A DNA stretch of 41,141 nucleotides, from contig CAJUJU010000036.1 of assembly GCA_910586835.1 (NCBI GenBank), forward strand, positions 1-41,141. The letters run 5' to 3'. Within the stretch, counting starts at the first letter, position 1. Every line of letters begins with the position of its first letter. The notes beneath the pieces were generated by a model. That model was not told the DNA's origin, made no database searches, and was given only the letters and a program-made list of their open reading frames with translations. This document shows, in pieces, positions 17,054-23,650 of this stretch. A program made the position numbers and the translations under genes. The DNA comes from an uncultured Acetatifactor sp. (GTDB taxonomy: Bacteria > Bacillota > Clostridia > Lachnospirales > Lachnospiraceae).

Positions 17054-17182
17054 TCAAAATATTAAAAAAGCCAGTAAATAATTTACTGACTTTTTGGAAA
17101 ACAATTTGGAATTAATGCAACAATGAGAAAAAGAAACAAAATGCCCAGGCATTTTCGTCATACTGTTCTGAATTGTCGTCAT
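17054..17182 (-). CDS. Candidate leader peptide of the carB-carA-carB operon
   Basis: A 42-codon open frame that starts at ATG 17182 and ends in TGA 15 bases before the carB ATG. It has an AGAAGG sequence close to its ATG (spacing short). Codons 14-20 (HFVSFSH) are encoded by a U-rich stretch, and codons 31-38 lie inside the terminator hairpin at 17069-17091. This is the layout of the E. coli pyrL leader: a U-rich pause zone and a terminator, both inside the leader frame. No run of Arg codons is present, which speaks against arginine sensing. Coding status is an inference from layout. Confidence 0.5.
   Translation of the reverse strand: MTTIQNSMTKMPGHFVSFSHCCINSKLFSKKSVNYLLAFLIF
17067..17095 (-). 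terminator. Intrinsic terminator (attenuator) in the carB leader
   Basis: On the minus strand AAAAAGTCAGTAAAT and ATTTACTGGCTTTTTT form a stem of up to 12 or more base pairs, ending in a run of six T. It lies between the promoter at 17237-17265 and the carB start, about 30 bases before the latter, so transcripts must pass it to reach the operon. Disruption by a closely following ribosome on the leader frame would allow read-through. Confidence 0.8.
17127..17155 (-). promoter_or_regulatory. Candidate pause hairpin and U-rich tract in the carB leader
   Basis: AAAATGC-CTGG-GCATTTT (17138-17155) is a 7-base-pair stem with a 4-base loop, followed on the minus strand by GTTTCTTTTTC. It could pause RNA polymerase when UTP is low, or act as a first weak terminator. 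It lies about 36 bases ahead of the main terminator hairpin and inside the leader frame. Confidence 0.55.
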
Positions 17183-17236
17183 GCCTTCTGCTCTCACCGC
17201 CGTACCTGTTCCTCTCTCAGATATACATTTCAGAAT

Positions 17237-17265
17237 ATTATAGCGGAAAACCCCCGATTCGTAAA
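17237..17265 (-). promoter_or_regulatory. Promoter of the carB-carA-carB operon
   Basis: Perfect -10 TATAAT (17237-17242 on the minus strand) with a -35 TTTACG (4 of 6) at 17260-17265, spacing 17. It lies about 200 bases upstream of carB, leaving room for the attenuator leader, and just after the stop codon of the EAL-HDOD gene. Confidence 0.7.
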
Positions 17266-17274
17266 TAGGTAATT

Positions 17275-18501
17275 TTATTTTTCTGTCATCAGGTTCTTAT
17301 ACCAGCTCAGCGCTTTCAAATAAGCCCCGCTGACCTGCTTCACATCCATATTGGCAAGAAGCAGTAATCGGGATACCTCCTGCCAGTCCGCCATCTCGTA
17401 ATGCTTCATCATATCATAGACAGGAGCAAGCTTGCCTGTATCTTCGATCAACGCGCTGCTCACCTCGCCCGTCACCATGACCATATCCAGCGCCTGCTTC
17501 ATAGGCAGCTCCAGAATCACATCCAGCACGGAAAAAAGTCCCATCAGGAACAGCTCCTCCGTCTTGTTCTGTAACTGGAACAGCGGCGCAAGATTTTCCG
17601 CAAACTTTGCGCGGATCAGGGAAAGCCGGGTAATCTCACTGGGTTTATCCGCGTAAAGCTGATTCACCACGGCAGTGTTGATCCACCTTTTCAGTTCCTT
17701 CTGTCCCAGCATGGCGGCAGCATGACGAATGGTGGTGATGCCGGAGTTCACGGTCATCCGGTTTACCATCTTCAGGAGAGAAATCGTCAGCGCCGTATCC
17801 CGTCCGATGACATCAGCCGCTGCAGTCAGTTCAAAATTTTCATTGTTGACTACATTCAGCAGCTCGATATAGTTTACCTTCAGGGGCGCAACCTCATGTT
17901 TTCCCCGGGTCACCGGCACTCTGTAAAACTCGCCCTCATACAGCTCAAACTTTTCCACATCCCGCAGATACTCATAAGTATACATGGAATCGATGCCGCC
18001 GGCGCAGAGCCTGATCTGGGGATACAGCTTCTTGAAATAAGTTTTCGCCTTGTCAATGGCAACCTTCCTGTTATTCAGGAACATATAGTCCGTGAGTTTG
18101 AAAATTTCCCGCCAACTCTCGTAGTCCGCCACGGAAAGCTTACGCACCGCCAGCTTATATCCTTTCTGCTTCAGCTCCCGCAGACGGTTGACATAGACAT
18201 CCACCGGCGGAACGGTGTGGTCGATGAGAAACACAATCCTGTTGTGGGGCGCGCTGCACTGGCTCTCCACATCCGAAAAGATGGAAATATTACTCACCGG
18301 CACAAAAATCTCCCTGTCCTCGGAAAGCGTCTCGATTCCCATCCGCTCAATAAGTTCCAGCCCCTCCACAACAGCCGCTCCGTCGTTCTTACCGGTTCCC
18401 AGCAGCGACGGATTCAGAAAAACATTATCCTTCTGGGAAAAGATGGAATATGCCCTCACTGCCATTTTGTCGTCAAAAAGCGGTATCAATGCCATTAACA
18501 T
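17275..18501 (-). CDS. EAL-HDOD protein with a degenerate EAL domain
   Basis: 408 residues from ATG 18501. The N-terminal half follows the EAL fold outline, but the signature is lost: where family members have AYELL the sequence has AYSIF, and the metal-binding Asp pair (DDF type) is replaced (LAVRKLSVADYE). The C-terminal half is an HDOD domain (VNYIELLNVVNNENFELTAAADVIGRD region, then ITTIRHAAAMLGQKELKRWI). Proteins of this YuxH-like type are thought to work as signalling scaffolds. Catalysis on cyclic di-GMP is unlikely here. It follows purL by about 50 bases. The start is uncertain: an upstream ATG at 18546 has AAAGAGG directly against it, and a GC hairpin (GGCAGC/GCTGCC) lies between the two. 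Confidence 0.8.
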   Translation of the reverse strand: MLMALIPLFDDKMAVRAYSIFSQKDNVFLNPSLLGTGKNDGAAVVEGLELIERMGIETLSEDREIFVPVSNISIFSDVESQCSAPHNRIVFLIDHTVPPVDVYVNRLRELKQKGYKLAVRKLSVADYESWREIFKLTDYMFLNNRKVAIDKAKTYFKKLYPQIRLCAGGIDSMYTYEYLRDVEKFELYEGEFYRVPVTRGKHEVAPLKVNYIELLNVVNNENFELTAAADVIGRDTALTISLLKMVNRMTVNSGITTIRHAAAMLGQKELKRWINTAVVNQLYADKPSEITRLSLIRAKFAENLAPLFQLQNKTEELFLMGLFSVLDVILELPMKQALDMVMVTGEVSSALIEDTGKLAPVYDMMKHYEMADWQEVSRLLLLANMDVKQVSGAYLKALSWYKNLMTEK

Positions 18502-18551
18502 ATTTGTATTACCCACACGGCAGCCCTGCTGCCGCCCTTTCTGCATCCTCT

Positions 18552-21500
18552 TTATTTAAAATACTCCACACCGGACTCAAAAATTCTGATGTCCTGCCTT
18601 CCGTAAATATTAATGGCAACTCCCTCACCCCTTCTCTCGGAGTGAGCCATCTTACCCAAAACACGTCCGTCCGGAGAGGTAATGCCCTCGATGGCACTGT
18701 AGGAACCGTTGATATTATACTCTTCATCCATGGATACATTACCGTTCTGGTCAGAGTACTGTGTGGCCACCTGACCGTTTGCAAACAGCCTGTCGATCCA
18801 TTCCCTGGGAGCCACAAAGCGTCCTTCTCCGTGAGAAGCCGGATTACAGTAGACCGCGCCCGGCTCCGCCCCCCGCAGCCAGGGGGATTTATTGGATACA
18901 ACCCTGGTGTAAACCATCTTGGAGATATGGCGATTGATGGTGTTGAAGGTCAGCGTGGGAGAATCCTCCTTCTGTCCAACAATCTCACCGCAGGGAACCA
19001 GCCCCAGCTTGATCAGCGCCTGGAAACCGTTGCAGATACCCAGCGCCAGTCCGTCCCGCTCATTTAAAAGCCTGCCCACGGCCTCCTTCAGCTTTTCATT
19101 CTGAAAGGCCGTGGCAAAAAACTTCGCGCTTCCGTCCGGCTCGTCTCCCGCGGAAAATCCCCCGGGGAACATGATGATCTGCGCCTGAGAGATCGCCTTC
19201 TCAAACTCCTCCACCGACTCCCGGATATCCTGCGCGCTCAGATTTCGGAACACCTTCGTCACCACATCAGCGCCCGCCCGCTCGAATGCCTTCGTGCTGT
19301 CATACTCACAGTTGGTGCCGGGGAATACGGGAATGAACACCCTTGGCTTCGCCACCCTGTTTTTGCACACATAGACGCTGTCCGTCCGGTAAACCGGACT
19401 TTCCACCGGCGTGACGTCTTCCGTGGCCCTGGTGGAAAATACCTTTTCCAGCCCCGAACGCCATGCGTCCAGCGCCTCTTTTCCTTCGATCCGCGTCTCC
19501 CTGTAGATAAATACAGGCTCCTGCACTACCGTACCCACCACCGTACAGTCGATGCCCTTTTCCTCCAGCGCCTTCATTCTGTCCTCGGGAACCTCCGCCA
19601 AAATATCGCCCAGGCCGTTTCCAAACAGCTCCTCCAGATCCACTTCCGCGCCGATCTCCACACCCAGGCCGTTTCCGAAGGCCATCTTGCAGACTGCAGC
19701 CGCAACGCCTTTCGCATCCAAGGCATAAGCGGATACCACCGTACCATCCAGTATCAGCGCGTGAATATCCCCGTACAGCTTGGCCACCGCGTCATACATG
19801 GGGATGTGGAATGCATCCTTTTCTATGGAAAACCGAACCAGTCTGCTTCCGGGTGTCTTCAGCTCCGGTGTGACAATCCGGTCCTGCTTTGCAATATCCA
19901 CCGCAAAAGAAACCAGCGTGGGCGGAACATCGATATCGTTGAAGGTGCCGGACATACTGTCCTTTCCCCCGATGGAAGGCAGTCCAAATCCGATCTGCGC
20001 GTCATATGCACCCAACAGCGCGGCAAAGGGCTGGCTCCAGCGCTCCGGCTCCTCCGTCATCCTGCGGAAATACTCCTGGAAGGTAAACCGGATCCCGGAA
20101 AAATCGCCGCCGGAGGCCACGATCTTCGCCATGGACTCCACCACCGCGTACACTGCGCCGTGGTAAGGACTCCAGGAGGACAGGTACGGGTCAAAGCCGT
20201 AACTCATCATGGTGACGGTATCCGTCCTGCCCTTGAGCACGGGAAGCTTGGCAACCATGGTCTGCGTCTCCGTCAGCTGATGAACGCCGCCGTAGGGCAT
20301 CAGCACGCTGCCTGCGCCGATAGAGGAATCAAACATTTCCACCAGCCCCTTCTGAGAGCACACGTTCAGATCCCCGAGCAGCGTCAGCCAGGCTCCCTTC
20401 ACATCGCCGGCTTCCAGCCTCTCACCCACCGCAGGCACTGCCCACTTTTTAAAATAATTTTCCTTTTCATCCGGAATATCCACCTTCACGGAGGTCTCCT
20501 GATGCGCGCCGTTGGTATCCAGGAAGGCACGCTTCAGATCCACGATCTTCTTTCCTCTCCAGTTCAGCACCAGCCTGGGCTCCTCCGTGACCACAGCAAC
20601 CGCCACAGCTTCCAGGTTCTCCTGGGCCGCATACCCCAGAAACTTTTCAACGTCCGCAGAATCCACCACCACAGCCATACGCTCCTGGGATTCCGAGATG
20701 GCAAGCTCCGTGCCGTCCAGACCCGCGTACTTTTTGGGCACCTTATCCAGATCCACCACCAGACCGTCCGCAAGCTCCCCGATGGCCACGGACACCCCGC
20801 CCGCGCCGAAATCATTGCACTTTTTGATAATCCGGCTCACTTCCTCCCGGCGGAATAATCTCTGAATCTTCCGTTCCGTAGGCGCATTCCCCTTCTGTAC
20901 CTCCGCTCCGCAGGTCTCGATGGAGCTCTCCGTATGTACCTTGGAGGAACCTGTTGCGCCGCCGCAGCCGTCCCGGCCTGTGCGCCCGCCCAGCAGAATG
21001 ATGACATCGCCGGGGTCTGAGGTCTCACGGATGACATTGCGCCGGGGCGCCGCACCCATAACCGCCCCGATCTCCATTCTCTTGGCCACATAATCAGGAT
21101 GATAAATCTCTTTTACAAAGCCGGTGGCCAGACCGATCTGGTTGCCGTAGGAAGAATATCCGTCCGCAGCGCCGCGGACCAGCTTTTTCTGCGACAGCTT
21201 TCCCTTCAGGGTATCCGCAACGGGAACCGTGGGATCCGCCGCCCCCGTGACACGCATGGCCTGATAGACATATCCTCTGCCGGAGAGCGGATCCCGGATC
21301 GCTCCGCCCAGACAGGTGGCAGCTCCTCCGAATGGCTCGATCTCCGTGGGATGATTGTGCGTCTCGTTCTTGAAAAAGACCAGCCACTCCTCCGTCTCCC
21401 TGTGATCCCCATAGTCCATCTCCACCGGAACCACAACGGAACAGGCATTGATCTCGTCCGACTCCTCCATATCCGCAAGCAGCCCGTCTCTCTTCAGCTT

Positions 21501-22349
21501 CCGCATGGCCATCAGCGCCAGGTCCATCAGACAGACAAACTTATCCTTCCGGTCTCCGAATATCTCCTCTCTGGTATCCAGATAACTCTGCCATGCCGTC
21601 TCCATGGGCGTGCGGTAAAAGCCCTCGCCAAACTCCACATCGGTGAGCTCCGTGGAAAAGGTGGTATGGCGGCAGTGATCGGACCAGTAGGTATCCAGCA
21701 CGCGGATCTCCGTCATGGACGGATCCCTCTTCTCGTCATCCCGGAAATAATTCTGTATATGCTGAAAATCCCGGAAGGTCATGGCCAGGGAAAGAGACTC
21801 ATACAACCTGCGCAGCTGCGCCTCCTCCATCCCGGAAAAACCCTGAAGCATCTGAATATCTTCCGGCTCGTCATACTCCGTAATCAGGGTCTTTGGCTTT
21901 ACCATCCCGGTCTCTCTGGAATCCACCGGGTTGACACAGTATGCCCTGATCCTTGCAAAATCCTCCTCCGTGATGTCTCCCAGAATCATATAGGTGACAG
22001 CCGTGCGGATCACCGGTTCCTCGTCCTCCCGCAGAAAACGCACACACTGCACGGCGGAATCGGCCCTCTGATCAAATTGTCCGGGCAGAAACTCCACCGA
22101 AAACACCCTGGCATTCTCCGGCAGCTCGATTTCCTCCAGATACAAATCATCCACCGGCGGCTCGGAAAACACCGTTCTGCACGCCCTTTCAAACACCTGG
22201 TCGGAGATATTTTCCACATCATAGCGTATAAATATCCGGACGCCCTCCACGCTGACGCCCAGATAGTTTTTCAGCTCCTCGTGCAGTTCCCTGGCCTTTA
22301 CGGCAAAGGGCGCCTTTTTCTCCACATAGATCCGTCTGACTGTTCCCAT
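18552..22349 (-). CDS. purL: Phosphoribosylformylglycinamidine synthase, large single-chain form
   Basis: 1265 residues. Turns FGAR, glutamine and ATP into FGAM in purine synthesis. The long form joins the synthase with a C-terminal glutaminase: VFPGTNCEYD, MFPGGFSAGDEPDGSAKF, the nucleophile Cys in LGICNGFQAL, and the late His-Glu in NPASHGEGRF. The synthase part has HNHPTEIEPFGGAATCLGG and the FGAGGVSVAIGELADG block. Being single-chain it needs no purS or purQ, and none is seen. The start at 22349 is chosen for GGGAGG six bases upstream; a longer frame would overlap the TetR gene. It is apart from the other pur genes and follows the TetR gene by 28 bases. Confidence 0.95.
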   Translation of the reverse strand: MGTVRRIYVEKKAPFAVKARELHEELKNYLGVSVEGVRIFIRYDVENISDQVFERACRTVFSEPPVDDLYLEEIELPENARVFSVEFLPGQFDQRADSAVQCVRFLREDEEPVIRTAVTYMILGDITEEDFARIRAYCVNPVDSRETGMVKPKTLITEYDEPEDIQMLQGFSGMEEAQLRRLYESLSLAMTFRDFQHIQNYFRDDEKRDPSMTEIRVLDTYWSDHCRHTTFSTELTDVEFGEGFYRTPMETAWQSYLDTREEIFGDRKDKFVCLMDLALMAMRKLKRDGLLADMEESDEINACSVVVPVEMDYGDHRETEEWLVFFKNETHNHPTEIEPFGGAATCLGGAIRDPLSGRGYVYQAMRVTGAADPTVPVADTLKGKLSQKKLVRGAADGYSSYGNQIGLATGFVKEIYHPDYVAKRMEIGAVMGAAPRRNVIRETSDPGDVIILLGGRTGRDGCGGATGSSKVHTESSIETCGAEVQKGNAPTERKIQRLFRREEVSRIIKKCNDFGAGGVSVAIGELADGLVVDLDKVPKKYAGLDGTELAISESQERMAVVVDSADVEKFLGYAAQENLEAVAVAVVTEEPRLVLNWRGKKIVDLKRAFLDTNGAHQETSVKVDIPDEKENYFKKWAVPAVGERLEAGDVKGAWLTLLGDLNVCSQKGLVEMFDSSIGAGSVLMPYGGVHQLTETQTMVAKLPVLKGRTDTVTMMSYGFDPYLSSWSPYHGAVYAVVESMAKIVASGGDFSGIRFTFQEYFRRMTEEPERWSQPFAALLGAYDAQIGFGLPSIGGKDSMSGTFNDIDVPPTLVSFAVDIAKQDRIVTPELKTPGSRLVRFSIEKDAFHIPMYDAVAKLYGDIHALILDGTVVSAYALDAKGVAAAVCKMAFGNGLGVEIGAEVDLEELFGNGLGDILAEVPEDRMKALEEKGIDCTVVGTVVQEPVFIYRETRIEGKEALDAWRSGLEKVFSTRATEDVTPVESPVYRTDSVYVCKNRVAKPRVFIPVFPGTNCEYDSTKAFERAGADVVTKVFRNLSAQDIRESVEEFEKAISQAQIIMFPGGFSAGDEPDGSAKFFATAFQNEKLKEAVGRLLNERDGLALGICNGFQALIKLGLVPCGEIVGQKEDSPTLTFNTINRHISKMVYTRVVSNKSPWLRGAEPGAVYCNPASHGEGRFVAPREWIDRLFANGQVATQYSDQNGNVSMDEEYNINGSYSAIEGITSPDGRVLGKMAHSERRGEGVAINIYGRQDIRIFESGVEYFK

Positions 22350-22377
22350 AATGTTCCTCCCTAAACTATTTTTCCCC

Positions 22378-22977
22378 TTATTCCATTTCCACGCCAAGAG
22401 AGCCCAGAATAAAACGGATCTCCCGATCCACCGTCTCCGCCGTGATGCCGATGGTTTGAGCGGATATCTTCAGCCCCTCCAGCACGAACATGATATTCCG
22501 CGCCGTTCCCTGGCAGTCCTCACAGTACAGCTCCCCGTTTCCCACACCGGTTTCAATGAGCTTTTCCATGATCTTCACCGCCGAGTCAAACTGCTTTTTC
22601 AGAATATTATCCTTCTTCCCCGGCTGGTTTTCAAAATAATATTCATAAATGGCCTGGGTCAGCGTATCCTTCCTGCGCAGCAGCTCCTTCTTCTGCTCCT
22701 GCAGGAAAAGCACAAGAATATCCGCCGCCGTGGCGTCCTCCGTGATCTTGTCGGAAAAGACGTCGTCCGTCTCCTCGCTCTCCAGCTTCATCACCTCAAG
22801 GAAGATCTGCCCCGTGCTTTCAAAATACAGATACAGACCTCCCCGGCTGATCTCACATGCCTCCACGATATCCTTCATGGTGACCTTTTTGAAACCCTTT
22901 TCCACAAAGACCTTCCTGGCCGTCTCCAGTATGAATTTTCTCTTCTGTGCCGATTTCTCTCCCATGCCGACGCTCAT
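22378..22977 (-). CDS. TetR/AcrR family transcriptional regulator
   Basis: 199 residues. The N-terminal helix-turn-helix is typical: ILETARKVFVEKGFKKVTMKDIVEACEISRGGLYLYF at about residues 16-52. The C-terminal ligand domain is not of a recognised class; it has a CEDC pair near residue 155 that could bind metal or respond to redox. It lies 28 bases after the small unknown gene and 28 bases before purL, so it is probably in one transcript with both and may control that unit or the divergent gene at 23651. Start uncertain between 22977 and 22965; AAAGG lies close to the first. Confidence 0.88.
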   Translation of the reverse strand: MSVGMGEKSAQKRKFILETARKVFVEKGFKKVTMKDIVEACEISRGGLYLYFESTGQIFLEVMKLESEETDDVFSDKITEDATAADILVLFLQEQKKELLRRKDTLTQAIYEYYFENQPGKKDNILKKQFDSAVKIMEKLIETGVGNGELYCEDCQGTARNIMFVLEGLKISAQTIGITAETVDREIRFILGSLGVEME

Positions 22978-23004
22978 GCCTTTCTGCGCAATCTCTGTCT
23001 TGCC

Positions 23005-23472
23005 TTATCTTGGATCCACAGGCTTATCCCAGTACTCGATGATGCCCTGCATCTGCCGGAGCACAAGCAGAAAAATATTTTCTCTTACCCCCTGCGCCCA
23101 CAGCGTGCTCTTCGTCCTGCCGCCCATCACATATTTTGACAGAATCCCCTGCAGGATCCCCCAGTCCCTCAGCTCTGCGGCAGCAATCATCCTTCTCTCA
23201 TCATCATGTGTCCCGATTCGGTTCCTCGTATATATGTAGCTGTAATTCCGGTCCATCAGTGCAGACACCGACGCCTCCTTCACAAAGCTCATCAGCGTGG
23301 AATCGTACACCGGAATACTCATGGAATTCTCCGTAAATTCCGGTCCCTGGTAAAACGTGCTGCCGGCCTGCCCGGCATTCTGCTCAAACCAGGGAAGGTA
23401 GCGCAGAAGCGGCAGCACCGCCTGCTTGTACTCCGCCAGAAGCCGTTCCCTGTATTCCGTATCCTTGTCCAT
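23005..23472 (-). CDS. Conserved protein of unknown function (possibly DUF6508 family)
   Basis: 155 residues, predicted cytoplasmic, no signal peptide. Features: LLRYLPWFEQN near the N-terminus, then SIPVYDSTLMSFVKEA, a DRNYSYIYTRNRIGTHDDERRMI segment, and IEYWDKP at the end. The opening resembles DUF6508 proteins as I remember them, without certainty. Start at 23472 is chosen because a longer GTG-started frame would put a TATAAT promoter element inside the coding region. It is the first gene of the unit leading to TetR, purL and EAL-HDOD and is divergent from the cNMP-like gene. Confidence 0.7.
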   Translation of the reverse strand: MDKDTEYRERLLAEYKQAVLPLLRYLPWFEQNAGQAGSTFYQGPEFTENSMSIPVYDSTLMSFVKEASVSALMDRNYSYIYTRNRIGTHDDERRMIAAAELRDWGILQGILSKYVMGGRTKSTLWAQGVRENIFLLVLRQMQGIIEYWDKPVDPR

Positions 23473-23499
23473 ATTCCTACCCCCTGCCCCTTTTTTTCC

Positions 23500-23505
23500 A
23501 TTATA
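23500..23505 (-). promoter_or_regulatory. Candidate -10 element for the minus-strand unit
   Basis: TATAAT on the minus strand, about 30 bases upstream of the 23472 start. The matching -35 region is poor (ATACAT-like), so this may need an activator or be incidental. Confidence 0.35.
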
Positions 23506-23560
23506 AACAAAAAGTGACACATATGTATTTTTATTTTATCACATTTTTATTAAAAGTACA

Positions 23561-23591
23561 GTAGAAAATTCTACATAGTTTGTTGTATAAT
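23561..23591 (+). promoter_or_regulatory. -10 element with an overlapping inverted repeat ahead of the cNMP-like gene
   Basis: TATAAT at 23586-23591 lies 60 bases before the ATG. Where the -35 should be there is a perfect inverted repeat, GTAGAA-AA-TTCTAC (23561-23574), and no good -35. This is the arrangement of an activated or repressed promoter. The neighbouring TetR protein or the cNMP-like protein are possible binders. Confidence 0.5.
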
Positions 23592-23650
23592 ATAACATGT
23601 CGCAGAAGACCTGATCCGACTCATCGAAAAAAAATTAAGAGGTAAAAAAC

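Noticed and set aside
17195..17225. AGAGAGG in the carB leader as a PyrR binding loop
   Set aside because: The motif matches the core only; the bases on both sides do not fit the PyrR consensus or its stem, so PyrR control is not supported.
17195..17225. CTGAGA as part of a TPP riboswitch
   Set aside because: The other conserved TPP segments are missing, and the operon is not for thiamine.
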